A stretch of DNA of 64,000 bases from Clostridiaceae bacterium HFYG-1003 (GTDB taxonomy: Bacteria; Bacillota; Clostridia; Clostridiales; Clostridiaceae), in the NCBI GenBank assembly GCA_024579835.1, contig CP102060.1:1959558-2023557 (forward strand). The letters run 5' to 3'. Positions 20,349 to 29,501 of this stretch are shown here, piece after piece (the stretch's first letter is position 1; the number at the start of each line of letters is the position of its first letter). A program made the translations under genes and the position numbers. Below the pieces are notes generated by a model. That model was given only the letters and a program-made list of their open reading frames with translations. It ran no database searches and had not been told where the DNA came from.

Positions 20349-20901
20349 AGAAAAAGAAGGAATGTGGCCCGCGCTGGTTCTGACCGTCATTTGCATCGTC
20401 ACCGCATTCATGCTCTCCCTGGCTTACAGCGCCACCAAGGACAAAATCGCCGCGAACCAGCTGGGGGATGCCGAGATTGTCATGAAGGAACTGATGCCTG
20501 ACGCTGATTCGTTTAAGAAAGCTGAGGATCCCGGCATCGATGGAGTTACCGGCGTTTACGAAGCCTTGAAGGGATCTGAATCCCTCGGATACATCGTCAT
20601 GTCCGAATCCAGCGGCTACGGTGGCCCCGTGCCGATCATCGTTGCGTTCAAGAGTGACAAAACCCTGGCCGGCATGAGCGTTTCCAAGAGCAACGGAGAA
20701 ACACCCGGCTTCGGAAAGAACGCGGAAGAGCCCGCCTTCCAGGATCAGTTCAAAGGACTGGCCGCTGACAAGGAATTCACCTTCTCCGGTGAAGCCGACA
20801 AGACCAATTTCGATCAGGTCTCCGGCGCCACCGTTACCAGTGTCGCCATCAAGATGGCTATGAACAATGCACTGAAGGCCGTTCAGGCCCTCGGCTATTA
20901 A
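20341..20901 (+). CDS. rnfG: Rnf complex subunit G
   Basis: RnfG carries covalent FMN on the outer face of the membrane. The product has 186 residues with one N-terminal transmembrane helix (about 9-30) and an FMN-binding domain ending in SGATVTS (about 161-167), where Thr166 is the expected flavinylated residue. The ATG at 20341 has GGGAGG at good spacing; a GTG at 20332 is the only longer alternative. Confidence 0.95.
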   Translation: MLKEKEGMWPALVLTVICIVTAFMLSLAYSATKDKIAANQLGDAEIVMKELMPDADSFKKAEDPGIDGVTGVYEALKGSESLGYIVMSESSGYGGPVPIIVAFKSDKTLAGMSVSKSNGETPGFGKNAEEPAFQDQFKGLAADKEFTFSGEADKTNFDQVSGATVTSVAIKMAMNNALKAVQALGY

Positions 20902-20911
20902 GGAGGACACT

Positions 20912-21730
20912 ATGGCGAAACAACAGAAAAGCCTCGGCGAAGTATTCAGCCGTGGACTCTTAAAAGAAAATCCGGTTCTCATGCTTTTGTTAGGTACCTG
21001 TCCCATCCTGGCAGTATCTACCACCGCAATGAACGGAATCGGCATGGGTATCGCAGCTACCGTGGTTCTGATCATGACCAACTTCATCATCTCTCTGATC
21101 CGCAACCTGGTTTCCGACAAAGTTCGAATTCCGGTCTATATTACCATTATCGCCGGAATGGTTACAGTTATTCAGCTGTTGATCGCGGCTTACCTGCCCG
21201 AGCTCGACAAGTCTTTGGGAATCTTTATCCCGCTGATCACCGTCAACTGCATTATTCTGGGCCGGGCCGAAGCCTTTGCCAACAAGAATAATCCGCTCTA
21301 CTCTGCCATCGACGGTTTGGGAATGGGCCTTGGCTTTACACTGGCACTGACCATCATGGCCTCCATTCGCGAAATCTTCGGAAACGGGACCTGGTTTGAC
21401 AAACCGATTCCGATTCTGAACGAGAATCCCTTTGGCATCATCAAAATGCCTCCGGGTGGATTCTTTGTCTATGGCCTGATGATTGCAGGCACCCTTGGAA
21501 TCATCCGCTACATGGAAAATACTGCCAAGAACAAAGCCCGCAAGCTCTCCTCCCATGGTCCGATCCAGGCCGAAGCTGCTCAGTTTGATGAAACAGACTG
21601 TCCGGACGGCGGCTGCGGTTCCTGCGGAGCAAAAGCAGCCTGCGGCATGTCCGAGTTCAGAGCTCAGATGAGACCAAACAAGATGATCGTGCCTGACATG
21701 ATCAAGCAAAGCAAAGGGGGCCAACAGTAA
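20912..21730 (+). CDS. rnfE: Rnf complex subunit E with cysteine-rich C-terminal tail
   Basis: RnfE is one of the two paired, inverted membrane subunits (with RnfA) that carry the central iron-sulfur site. Residues 1 to about 200 are the six-helix family core with the LGTCPILAVSTTAMNG segment and TVNCIILGRAEAFANKNNP. The product has 272 residues, around 40-70 more than most RnfE as I recall. The excess is a hydrophilic tail with Cys230, Cys235, Cys238 and Cys244 (CPDGGCGSCGAKAAC). The tail could bind metal, but this is inference. The stop overlaps the rnfA ATG. Confidence 0.94.
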   Translation: MAKQQKSLGEVFSRGLLKENPVLMLLLGTCPILAVSTTAMNGIGMGIAATVVLIMTNFIISLIRNLVSDKVRIPVYITIIAGMVTVIQLLIAAYLPELDKSLGIFIPLITVNCIILGRAEAFANKNNPLYSAIDGLGMGLGFTLALTIMASIREIFGNGTWFDKPIPILNENPFGIIKMPPGGFFVYGLMIAGTLGIIRYMENTAKNKARKLSSHGPIQAEAAQFDETDCPDGGCGSCGAKAACGMSEFRAQMRPNKMIVPDMIKQSKGGQQ

Positions 21731-22320
21731 TGACTGAATTTATGCAGCTGCTTTTTAATACGATCTTTGTCAACAACGTCGTTCTGGCTCAGTTCCTGGC
21801 CATTTGTTCGTTCCTCGGAGTATCCAAGAACGTCAAAACCGCCATGTCGATGTCTTTGGCAGTTATCCTGGTCCTGTTGGGCGCCACAGCCATCACCTGG
21901 CCGATCAATCACTTCATTCTGGAACAGTTTGAAATGACTTACCTCCAGACGCTGGTCTTTATTCTGGTAATCGCCGCTCTGGTTCAGATCGTCGAAACCA
22001 TTATGAAGAAATCCCTTCCTCCGCTCTACAACGCCCTGGGAATTTATCTACCCCTGATCACCACAAACTGCGCCATCCTGGGTGTAACCCTCCAGAATGT
22101 CGAGTCATCCTATAATTACACCCTTTCTCTGACCAACGCGCTGGGAACCGGATTAGGCTACCTGCTTGCCATGTTCATCTTCTCCAGCATCCGGACCCGG
22201 CTGGAAGATGCCGAGATTCCAAAATCACTGGCCGGTCTCCCCATCACACTGATTGCTGCTTCCATCGTGTCTGTTTCCTTCTTCGGATTCAAGGGCATCG
22301 CTGAGAACCTGTTCAAATAG
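21730..22320 (+). CDS. rnfA: Rnf complex subunit A
   Basis: RnfA is the six-helix membrane partner of RnfE. The product has 196 residues, the normal length, with VNNVVLAQFLAICSFLGVS (one cluster-ligand cysteine) and PLITTNCAILGVTL (the second half-site). Unlike RnfE, it has no tail. It lies between rnfE and rnfB in the clostridial order. Confidence 0.96.
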   Translation: MTEFMQLLFNTIFVNNVVLAQFLAICSFLGVSKNVKTAMSMSLAVILVLLGATAITWPINHFILEQFEMTYLQTLVFILVIAALVQIVETIMKKSLPPLYNALGIYLPLITTNCAILGVTLQNVESSYNYTLSLTNALGTGLGYLLAMFIFSSIRTRLEDAEIPKSLAGLPITLIAASIVSVSFFGFKGIAENLFK

Positions 22321-22329
22321 GAGGAACTC

Positions 22330-23151
22330 ATGATAGCAAGTATTAATTTTAACAGCATCGGGCTGCCGATCCTGGTCATGGGTCTGACCGCCCTGATCTT
22401 AGGCGTGCTGATCACCGTTGTCAGCAAGAAGTTTGCAGTACCGGTAGACACCCGCGTGGAAGATATTCTCCTGATCCTGCCGGGAGCAAACTGTGGTGGC
22501 TGTGGCTACTCCGGATGCTCCGGATACGCTGAAGCACTGGCTTCGGGATCCGACGGCATTACGACCAAATGCATTCCGGGCGGACCGGATACCGCTGAAG
22601 CCCTTTCCGAATACCTTGGAAAATCAGGTGGAAGCTTTGTTCCTACTGTAGCCCAGGTTTACTGCCAGGGAACCAGCCAGCACACCAAGCCGCGTTACGA
22701 GTACAACGGGACCAAGACCTGCAAGGCCGCCAATCTGGTTCAGAACGGACCCGGCAGCTGCGTTTACGGCTGCATCGGCTTTGGCGACTGCAAAACCGTC
22801 TGTGAGTATGATGCCATTGAAGTCATCGACGGCGTCGCCCGCATCATTCCCGAAAACTGTGTAGCCTGCGGAAAATGCGTTCTGGAATGCCCCAAGAACA
22901 TCATCCATCTCGTACCCAAGGTCGAGAACGCCTACATCAACCGCTGCTCCAATCCCCTGCTTGGACCCATCGTCAAAAAAACCTGCGACATTGGCTGCAT
23001 CGGCTGCACCTTATGTGTCCGGGCCTGCAAGTATGATGCCATCAAGATGAAAGACTCCCTGGCCATCATCGATCAGGATAAATGCGTTCAGTGCGGTGAA
23101 TGCATCAAGGTCTGCCCCTCCAAGTCCATCACCATGGGCCTGGTCATGTAG
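22330..23151 (+). CDS. rnfB: Rnf complex subunit B
   Basis: RnfB accepts electrons from reduced ferredoxin. The product has 273 residues: one N-terminal transmembrane helix, the CGGCGYSGC cluster region at about residues 52-60, then four further ferredoxin-like cysteine motifs (CVYGCIGFGDCKTVC, CVACGKCVLECP, CDIGCIGCTLCVRAC, CVQCGECIKVCP). It is the last gene of the operon, and a strong terminator follows 60 bases later. Confidence 0.96.
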   Translation: MIASINFNSIGLPILVMGLTALILGVLITVVSKKFAVPVDTRVEDILLILPGANCGGCGYSGCSGYAEALASGSDGITTKCIPGGPDTAEALSEYLGKSGGSFVPTVAQVYCQGTSQHTKPRYEYNGTKTCKAANLVQNGPGSCVYGCIGFGDCKTVCEYDAIEVIDGVARIIPENCVACGKCVLECPKNIIHLVPKVENAYINRCSNPLLGPIVKKTCDIGCIGCTLCVRACKYDAIKMKDSLAIIDQDKCVQCGECIKVCPSKSITMGLVM

Positions 23152-23213
23152 CAGACAATAACCAGAAGGAACCGCCCTGTCCGGGCAGATCCCATTATTA
23201 CCCGGGCAGACTT

Positions 23214-23256
23214 AAGAACCCCCGCTATCAGGCCGTGCCTGATAGCGGGGGTTCTT
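23214..23256 (+). terminator. Terminator of the rnf operon
   Basis: A 20-bp perfect stem starting AAGAACCCCCGCTATCAGGC with a 3-base loop; TTCTT closes the stem. It is the strongest hairpin in the window. Confidence 0.92.
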
Positions 23257-23274
23257 TGCCCCTTCGAATTTGAT

Positions 23275-23380
23275 CCACCGACTCGTTGAAGTTGTTCCAC
23301 CGATCCTTGAAGTTGTTCCACCGACTTCATGAAGTTGTTCCACCGACTTCTTGAAGTTGTTCCACCGACTCATTGAAATG
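23275..23380. repeat. 21-22-bp tandem repeat, about 4.8 copies
   Basis: Units begin CCACCGA and end GAAGTTGTT at 23275, 23297, 23318 and 23340, with a partial copy at 23362. The second copy is one base shorter. The array lies between the rnf terminator and the 3' end of the converging glycerol operon. Confidence 0.88.
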
Positions 23381-23489
23381 ATTGGTCAGTTCATGCTGCA
23401 TTTTGTCACTTCGCGGCGTATGTCATTGTTTATGCTGTCGGATGCTGCCTGTTGTCACGAAATGCCATTTTGTAACGGGGAATGCTGTG

Positions 23490-23900
23490 TTAGTCTGTTG
23501 CCCTTGGTTCCGTTCGATTCTTTCCTTGAGCTTCCACCGACCGGGTAGCCAGGATATCCGCACCAAGGCCCAGCAGGTTGGAGAACAGAACCTCCCCGGC
23601 CTGGATCGGAGCATTGAACTCGAGCTGGGCCAGTTCACGAATCACCTCGAAGACCATTGCTTTGGGCACCGGTTGACTGGTTTTGACGGATACCACCGGA
23701 CGAACGCCCCCTCTGACGCGAACCGTGGTAGTAATCATGCGGCGGGGATCCGTCATTTCCTGAATGCCGTAGGTCTTGCCCCGGGGACATCGGTTGCCGG
23801 AAACCAGCCAGCTCGTTTCACTTTGCCGGATCTTCAGTTGGCAGCCCATGGGACAGGAAATACAGATGATTTTATGAATTGTCAAGTCACTGTTATCCAT
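23490..23900 (-). CDS. DUF1667 protein, partner of the glycerol operon flavoproteins
   Basis: The product has 136 residues with CISCPMGCQL near residue 13 and CPRGKTYG near residue 38, a four-cysteine pattern typical of DUF1667 proteins. This family is nearly always encoded next to the two flavoproteins upstream here and probably forms an iron-sulfur or zinc-bearing third subunit of that oxidoreductase. It overlaps the preceding gene by 8 bases. The exact role is not proven. Confidence 0.85.
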   Translation of the reverse strand: MDNSDLTIHKIICISCPMGCQLKIRQSETSWLVSGNRCPRGKTYGIQEMTDPRRMITTTVRVRGGVRPVVSVKTSQPVPKAMVFEVIRELAQLEFNAPIQAGEVLFSNLLGLGADILATRSVEAQGKNRTEPRATD

Positions 23901-25167
23901 TGGCTTCCTCCACTTCGATCCGGACCGGTTCGATGGTATTCAGATGATTTGCTGGAATTTCAAGTCGCACCATCTGCGCCGGATTCAGAATCGGGAACTG
24001 GCGCCTCACCAATATATCATCGCCCTGTCGGATGGTAATTCGGGCATTGGCGAAGACAGCCGAGGATCTCAGGGAGAGAATCGCCGACTCCCCGCCTTTG
24101 ACAATCGCCTGCGGAACGACCGTGCGAATTCCCGTTCCGGCAATAACCGGAATCAGGACGGATCCCCCTCTTCCCATTAAAGCGTATCGAGCTGCTTCAA
24201 GCCCGGCCTGTCTCGCTTCCTGACTGACATAATCCACAATGTCATGAACCTGCAGGACGTTGCCTGCGGCAAAAATCCCAGGGAGCCTGGTCATCAGGGA
24301 TGAGTCGACGAGGGGGCCACCGGTGATCGGATCCAGCGGGATTCCCGCTCCGATGCTCAGTTCGTTTTCCGGAATCAAGCCCACTGAGAGCAGTATGGTG
24401 TCGCAAGCGATGCTGCTTTCAGTGCCGGCAATGGGTTGACGGCTGTTATCAACCCGGACCAGGGTCACGCCGGTGACTCGGTCTTCCCCGTGAATGACCT
24501 GGATGGCCGTCGACAGCCTCAGAGGAATCTCGAAGTCATCCAGACACTGAGCAATATTTCGGGGCAGTCCGGAGGAGGCCGGCATGATTTCTACGACCGC
24601 TTTCACTTTCGCCCCTTCCAGCGTCAGGCGCCGGGCCATGATCAGTCCGATATCGCCGGATCCGTAAATCAGGATTTCCTTCCCCACCAGATAGCCTTCT
24701 TCATTGGCCAGCTTCTGAGCCATTCCGGCGGTATAGATTCCGCCAGGACGTTCCCCCGGGATGGCGATGGCTCCGGCCGTCCGTTCCCGACACCCCATAG
24801 CCAGGACCACCGACCGGCCCCTGGTATACACCATCCCGCGGGCAGTTGCCGCTGTTATGGCCCGGTCCGGGGTCAGCTCAATCACCATAGCCTTTACCAG
24901 CAGATCCATTCCGGATTGTTCCACCCGCTGTACGAAGCGAAGAGCATACTCCGGTCCGGTCAGCTCTTCCTTGAATTCATGCAGGCCAAACCCGGTATGG
25001 ATGCATTGATTCAGGATTCCTCCCAGTTCCTGGGCTCGCTCCAGGATCAGCACGGAAGCTCCCTGTCCATGAGCCGCCAGAGCTGCCGCCAGTCCTGCCG
25101 GGCCACCGCCGATGACGATCACATCATAACTGGCCCGAACTTCGTCATTGGTTATATATCCGCTCAT
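23893..25167 (-). CDS. FAD/NAD(P)-dependent oxidoreductase, GlpB-position flavoprotein
   Basis: The product has 424 residues. It has an N-terminal FAD-binding GGGPAGLAAALAA motif, a second dinucleotide fold at about residue 165 (YGSGDIGLIMARR), and GIFAAGNVLQVHDIVD for the FAD ribityl site. A C-terminal domain (about 345-424) lacks cysteines. The gene overlaps its neighbours on both sides (ATGA with the upstream gene), so it works with the GlpA-like and DUF1667 proteins. The likely job is passing electrons from glycerol-3-phosphate to NAD or another carrier; the acceptor is not visible. Confidence 0.85.
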   Translation of the reverse strand: MSGYITNDEVRASYDVIVIGGGPAGLAAALAAHGQGASVLILERAQELGGILNQCIHTGFGLHEFKEELTGPEYALRFVQRVEQSGMDLLVKAMVIELTPDRAITAATARGMVYTRGRSVVLAMGCRERTAGAIAIPGERPGGIYTAGMAQKLANEEGYLVGKEILIYGSGDIGLIMARRLTLEGAKVKAVVEIMPASSGLPRNIAQCLDDFEIPLRLSTAIQVIHGEDRVTGVTLVRVDNSRQPIAGTESSIACDTILLSVGLIPENELSIGAGIPLDPITGGPLVDSSLMTRLPGIFAAGNVLQVHDIVDYVSQEARQAGLEAARYALMGRGGSVLIPVIAGTGIRTVVPQAIVKGGESAILSLRSSAVFANARITIRQGDDILVRRQFPILNPAQMVRLEIPANHLNTIEPVRIEVEEANG

Positions 25168-26618
25168 TCCTTCCCCTTCGTATGCCCCAGGATCACCCGG
25201 GATCCCCTGGAGTCCTTGAGCACTTCTTCTTCACTTATTCCCAGTTCACGGGCCAGTATGGCAATGACCTTCGGGCCGCAAAAGGTTCCCTGGCAGCGAC
25301 CCATGCCCGGCCGCACCCGGCGTTTGACCCCATCCATGGTCACGGCTCCGGCCGGTCGATGAATGGCCTGGAGGATCTCAGCCTCCGAGACGGTTTCACA
25401 ACGGCAGATGATGCTGCCATAATTCGGATCGGCCGCGATGGCCGCTTCCCGCTGCTTTGGGGTCATCTGCCGAAAAGCCTTGATGCCGGAGCGACGTTCT
25501 ATAATCTGGTCCCGCTTCACCTGGGGGAGCCGTCCGGAGGCAGCGGCCAGTTCGCACACCATCCGGCCGATGGCTGGGGAAGCCGCCAACCCCGGTGATT
25601 CGATGCCTCCGGCATGCAGGAATCCGGGATTGTGCTTGCTTTCATAAATCATGAAATCCCCGGTGTCAGGGGTGGCCCGCAAGCCGGAAAATACACGGAT
25701 CGTACGATCCAGCCGAAGATTGGGCACCGATTTGCGAGCCAGCGCATCGACCCGGCCCAAGCCTTCGCGGGTGGTTGCCGGCCTCTGGCCGGGATTCTCC
25801 ACTTCAACGGAATCCGGTCCGATCATCAGATTGCCATGAACCGTCGGGGTCACCAGAACCCCCTTGCCCAGCTGCGTCGGCGTCTGAAAGATGATGTGGC
25901 GAACCATTTGACCTTCTGACCGATCCAGCAGGCGGTACTCTCCCCGACGGGGCCGGATCCGGTAATCTGTTTCGCCGAGCAGAGCTGCCACATCCGCCGC
26001 ATGAATCCCGGCGGCATTGATCACAACCTTGGCATGATAATGGTTTTTCTCTGTTGTGATCTGAAAGAGCTCCCCCTCCGGGTTCAGCCCGGTCACCGGT
26101 TCATCCGTCCGGAGTTCCACCCCATTGGCCAGGGCATTTTCGATCAGGGCGTAGGTCAGATTGAACGGGCAGACAATTCCGGCCTCCGTGCATCGCAGGG
26201 CGGAACGAACCTCGCCCGACACGTTGGGCTCCAGCGCCAGAATCTCTTCCCGGGAAAGGATAGACAGACCCTCTACTCCATTCTGCCGGCCCCGGTCCAG
26301 GAGTTGCCGGAGGATCGCCTCATCTTTCTCATCAAATGCCAGTACCAGTGAGCCGATTTGCTCATAGGGAAAATCCAGCAGCGGAGCGAGCTCTCGGATC
26401 ATCCGGGCTCCTTCGACATTCAGCCTGGCTTTCAGTGTCCCCGGCAGGGCGTCATAGCCGCCATGGACGATAGCACTGTTGGCTTTGGTCGTCCCTTCCC
26501 CCACCTCCAGGTTTTTCTCCAGCACCAGAATCTTCCACTGATAGCGCGAGCATTCGCGGGCGATGGCGCTCCCGATGACTCCGGCACCGATGATGATCAC
26601 ATCATACATCATCTTCAT
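25164..26618 (-). CDS. GlpA-like FAD-dependent glycerol-3-phosphate dehydrogenase
   Basis: The product has 484 residues. A DAO-type FAD fold starts at [16 protein letters not shown], and a BFD-like [2Fe-2S] domain at the C-terminus has [11 protein letters not shown] and [10 protein letters not shown]. It resembles anaerobic GlpA and the related NAD(P)/FAD oxidoreductases. Its gene overlaps glpK by 17 bases upstream and the next flavoprotein by 4 bases downstream. With glycerol kinase in the same operon, oxidation of glycerol-3-phosphate to dihydroxyacetone phosphate is the best prediction. Confidence 0.85.
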   Translation of the reverse strand: MKMMYDVIIIGAGVIGSAIARECSRYQWKILVLEKNLEVGEGTTKANSAIVHGGYDALPGTLKARLNVEGARMIRELAPLLDFPYEQIGSLVLAFDEKDEAILRQLLDRGRQNGVEGLSILSREEILALEPNVSGEVRSALRCTEAGIVCPFNLTYALIENALANGVELRTDEPVTGLNPEGELFQITTEKNHYHAKVVINAAGIHAADVAALLGETDYRIRPRRGEYRLLDRSEGQMVRHIIFQTPTQLGKGVLVTPTVHGNLMIGPDSVEVENPGQRPATTREGLGRVDALARKSVPNLRLDRTIRVFSGLRATPDTGDFMIYESKHNPGFLHAGGIESPGLAASPAIGRMVCELAAASGRLPQVKRDQIIERRSGIKAFRQMTPKQREAAIAADPNYGSIICRCETVSEAEILQAIHRPAGAVTMDGVKRRVRPGMGRCQGTFCGPKVIAILARELGISEEEVLKDSRGSRVILGHTKGKE

Positions 26619-28119
26619 CCTCTTCTCTCGCCCAGTTCATGGAGCGTTTGACCGCTTCCTGCCAGCGCTTGTATTTTCGTTCTATGCGTTCCCCGGTCCA
26701 GGTCGGCTGGAACGTTCGGTCCGCCTTGAGCTTTGCCTGCAGCGCTTCCACGGAGTCATAGAAGCCCGTGGCCAATCCGGCCAAAAAGGCCGCACCCAGC
26801 GCTGTGGATTCGGTAACCTGCGGCCGCACCACAGCGACATCCATGATATCAGCCTGGAACTGCATCAGGAACTGATTGCGGGAAGCCCCGCCGTCCACCT
26901 TCAGGACCTGGACATCGATCCCGGCATCGTGTTCCATGGCCACCAGAACATCCCGGGACTGATAGGCGATGGATTCCAGTGTCGCCCGGATGAGGTGTTC
27001 CTTGCGCACCCCACGGGTCAGTCCAATGATGAGTCCGCGGGCGTACATGTCCCAGTAAGGAGCCCCCAGACCGGTGAATGCCGGAACTACGTAGACCCCA
27101 TTCGTATTGGGAACGGAGGCAGCCAGAGCTTCCGATTCCTGGGCCGAGTCGATGATCCGAAGTTCATCGCGCAGCCACTGCACCGAGGCACCGCCCATGA
27201 ACACGGAACCCTCCAGCGCATAGGTGATCTGGCCATTCAGCCCCCAGGCAATGGTGGTCAGAAGGCCATGCTCGGACCGGACCGCTTCCGCTCCTGTGTT
27301 CATGAGCAGAAAGCAGCCGGTGCCATAAGTATTCTTTGCCATGCCCACCTCAAAGCAGCACTGGCCGAACAGTGCCGCCTGCTGGTCTCCCGCGGCTCCG
27401 GCAATGGGGATTTGCGCCCCGCCGAAAGTTCCCGGGTCGGTGACCCCATAAAGATCGCTCGAGGGCCGGACAATCGGCAGCATCTGCCGGGGGATATCAA
27501 ACAGTTCCAGGATCTCTTCATCCCAGGTCAGGTCATGGATGTTAAACAGCATGGTTCGGGACGCGTTGGAATAATCGGTTGCGTGAACCTGGCCCCTGGT
27601 GAGATTGTAGATCAGCCAGGTATCCACGGTTCCGAAGAGCAGTTCCCCCGCCCGGGCCCGCTCCCGGGCTCCCGGCACATGATCCAGGATCCATTGCAGC
27701 TTGGTGGCCGAAAAATAGGCATCCAGCACCAGCCCAGTCTTTTGGCGGAACCAGTCCTCCAACCCCCTGGCCTTGAGTTCCTCACACAGAGCCGCAGTCC
27801 GGCGACACTGCCAGACGATGGCGTGATGGATCGGCTTTCCCGTGGCTTTTTCCCACACGACCGTCGTCTCCCGCTGGTTGGTAATGCCCATGGCCGCAAT
27901 TTCATACGGACTGGTTCCCGTTCTCTCCAGGACTTCCCGGCAAACCCCCATCTGAGTCGCCCATATTTCCATGGCATCCTGCTCCACCCAGCCCGGCTGT
28001 GGATAAATCTGTGTTACTTCCTTCTGTGCCATCCCGCAAATGGCCTGATCCCGGTCAAACAGGATCACCCGCGAACTGGTGGTTCCCTGATCCAGCGCCA
28101 TCACATACTTTTTCTCCAT
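26602..28119 (-). CDS. glpK: Glycerol kinase
   Basis: GlpK phosphorylates glycerol to sn-glycerol-3-phosphate. The product has 505 residues, standard length, with the FGGY signatures [13 protein letters not shown] at the N-terminus and [16 protein letters not shown] at about 400. The ATG follows GGAGGG. It is first in the four-gene operon and its 3' end overlaps the dehydrogenase. No glycerol facilitator (glpF) or antiterminator (glpP) is in the window. Confidence 0.96.
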   Translation of the reverse strand: MEKKYVMALDQGTTSSRVILFDRDQAICGMAQKEVTQIYPQPGWVEQDAMEIWATQMGVCREVLERTGTSPYEIAAMGITNQRETTVVWEKATGKPIHHAIVWQCRRTAALCEELKARGLEDWFRQKTGLVLDAYFSATKLQWILDHVPGARERARAGELLFGTVDTWLIYNLTRGQVHATDYSNASRTMLFNIHDLTWDEEILELFDIPRQMLPIVRPSSDLYGVTDPGTFGGAQIPIAGAAGDQQAALFGQCCFEVGMAKNTYGTGCFLLMNTGAEAVRSEHGLLTTIAWGLNGQITYALEGSVFMGGASVQWLRDELRIIDSAQESEALAASVPNTNGVYVVPAFTGLGAPYWDMYARGLIIGLTRGVRKEHLIRATLESIAYQSRDVLVAMEHDAGIDVQVLKVDGGASRNQFLMQFQADIMDVAVVRPQVTESTALGAAFLAGLATGFYDSVEALQAKLKADRTFQPTWTGERIERKYKRWQEAVKRSMNWAREEDEDDV

Positions 28120-28208
28120 AAGCCCTCCTGAACCCCGAACCGGATCTGCCCGATCAGGGGTATTGCGTTCTCATTCCCTTCATTTTATCACACACCCGCC
28201 AAACTTCT

Positions 28209-28217
28209 TGATATAAT
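28209..28217 (+). promoter_or_regulatory. Extended -10 promoter for the YusI-like selenoprotein gene
   Basis: TGATATAAT gives TG-N-TATAAT, 50 bases before the ATG at 28268. No good -35 is seen. It lies in the divergent gap with glpK. Confidence 0.55.
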
Positions 28218-28267
28218 GATAAAGGCAATCGACCAACCGAAATATAAGAATTAGAATGGAGCACGCA

Positions 28268-28639
28268 ATGGATCGAACGAAATTAAGCTTATACTGCTAC
28301 AGCAAATGAACCACCTGCCGCAAAGCCATGGCATGGCTGAACAGCAATCAGATTGAATTTCAGGAGAAGGATATCATCAACTTCCCGCCGACTTCCCAGC
28401 TCTTTTACGAATGGGTATTCGAGCAGGGACTGCCGCTGAAGAAGTTCATCAACAGCACCGGAGACAAATACCGCGAGCTCAACATGAAGGAGCGGGTCAA
28501 GACAATGACGGAAGATGAAATCATCGCCATGCTCGCTTCTCACGGCAAGCTGGTGAAGCGCCCTATCCTGACGGACGGACATTTTGTCCTGGCCGGCTTC
28601 AAGGAAGAAGAATGGGCTCAGGCGCTCGGTGTACTATAA
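28268..28639 (+). CDS. Selenocysteine-containing YusI/ArsC-Spx-family protein (UGA read as Sec)
   Basis: The frame opens at an ATG (28268) six bases after GGAG, meets an in-frame TGA at 28307-28309, and continues to TAA at 28637. Read through, it gives 123 residues: LSLYCYSK-U14-TTCRKAMAWL, then LKKFINSTGDKYRELN and KLVKRPILTDG. These match Bacillus YusI and related ArsC/Spx-superfamily thioredoxin-fold proteins, which have Cys-x-x-Cys where this has Sec14-x-x-Cys17. A hairpin with a GGC loop begins 15 bases after the UGA. grdA and grdB in the same window also need Sec. A sequencing error is unlikely because TGA sits exactly at the catalytic position and TGC/TGT is one base away. The substrate is unknown; it is probably a thiol-disulfide or reductase reaction. 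Confidence 0.85.
28324..28338 (+). promoter_or_regulatory. Candidate bacterial SECIS hairpin in the YusI-like gene
   Basis: AGCCAT-GGC-ATGGCT forms a 6-bp stem with a 3-base loop. The loop starts 21 bases after the UGA (within the known bacterial spacing) and begins with G, as bacterial SECIS loops do. Confidence 0.6.
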
Positions 28640-28692
28640 TTTTAGTACAGCCAACCCTTGGTTTTATACAAAAATTATGCAATTACTCCACA

Positions 28693-28725
28693 AAAGATAC
28701 GGGAAGCATCCCGTATCTTTTTATT
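28693..28725 (+). terminator. Terminator of the selenoprotein gene
   Basis: AAAGATACGGGA pairs with TCCCGTATCTTT around a 4-base loop, followed by TTATTT. Confidence 0.88.
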
Positions 28726-28889
28726 TGCAAAAAAAATAATACAAAATTTTGTTGTGACGGTTTTTACAGTTTTTTGCCTGTTTATTAATAATACGCTAAC
28801 AAACTGTAACTATTATCCTGAAATCACTTTGTAACATCATTTTCATTAATTGTCAAGAAATTAACTGGATGAGGAAAGTAAAACAGATT

Positions 28890-28918
28890 TTGTAAAATTA
28901 GTTATTTAGTACTATTAT
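28890..28918 (+). promoter_or_regulatory. Promoter of the ferritin-like / cstA unit
   Basis: TTGTAA (28890-28895), 17-base spacer, TATTAT (28913-28918). AAGGAGG precedes the ATG at 28977. Confidence 0.65.
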
Positions 28919-28976
28919 AAAGATAACAAAGCGATTTGTTAATTACCGAACTAAAAACACGCAAAGGAGGAAAATT

Positions 28977-29465
28977 ATGTCAATTACTTTGGACGGCACC
29001 AAATTCCTGGACCTCATCGCGGGGAACGAAAAGAAGGTTGCCCAGCTCTACCGTATGATCGGTGAGGAGTCAGGTATCGGCAAGGAATTCTTCGAAAAGA
29101 TGGCAAAAGATGAGGACAAGCATGAAATCATCTATCGCGGCATCATCGAACAGTTCAACCGGGAACTGCACCTTGAAACTGACGCAGCGAAGGCTGAGTA
29201 TGTCGAACTCCTGATGGAAAACGATCTCCTGGCAGACATGGACACGCTGCTGGAAACTGCCCGCAGAACCCAGTTCAAGAGTCAGATCTTTGATCTGTGT
29301 GAACGCATCGAACGTGACTCGGTTCTGTATGTTCGTGAATTCATGGATCTGTATCCTGAAGTAGCCAATGATCAGATGAAGGTGATCCTCGGGGAGGAAA
29401 AGAAACACCTGCAGCTGATTCTCGAGAAAAAAGCAGATCGCGCTTTGTTCGGTATCGGAATGTAA
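28977..29465 (+). CDS. Ferritin-like (rubrerythrin-related) diiron protein
   Basis: The product has 162 residues and is predicted as an all-helical four-helix bundle. Probable diiron ligands are Glu in NEKKVAQLY, the ExxH-type DEDKHE pair, Glu in ERIERDS and the ExxH in GEEKKH. Unlike rubrerythrin it has no rubredoxin domain. Such proteins handle peroxide or iron in anaerobes. cstA follows 36 bases later under the same promoter, which is an unusual pairing. Confidence 0.8.
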   Translation: MSITLDGTKFLDLIAGNEKKVAQLYRMIGEESGIGKEFFEKMAKDEDKHEIIYRGIIEQFNRELHLETDAAKAEYVELLMENDLLADMDTLLETARRTQFKSQIFDLCERIERDSVLYVREFMDLYPEVANDQMKVILGEEKKHLQLILEKKADRALFGIGM

Positions 29466-29501
29466 ACCCTTGTACTAATCGTGTAGGAGGAAATCGTAAT
29501 T

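Larger units (their letters stand above)
28640..28976. other. AT-rich intergenic region
   Basis: This 337-base gap holds the terminator at 28693 and the promoter at 28890. The rest is very AT-rich with no open frame or recognisable RNA. Confidence 0.5.

Noticed and set aside
26563-28131. Long plus-strand frame opposite glpK
   Set aside because: It is the antisense image of glpK, whose family signatures are clear.
28307-28309. Frameshift or pseudogene in the YusI-like gene
   Set aside because: The frame is intact on both sides, TGA replaces exactly the catalytic Cys, a hairpin follows and other Sec genes are present.
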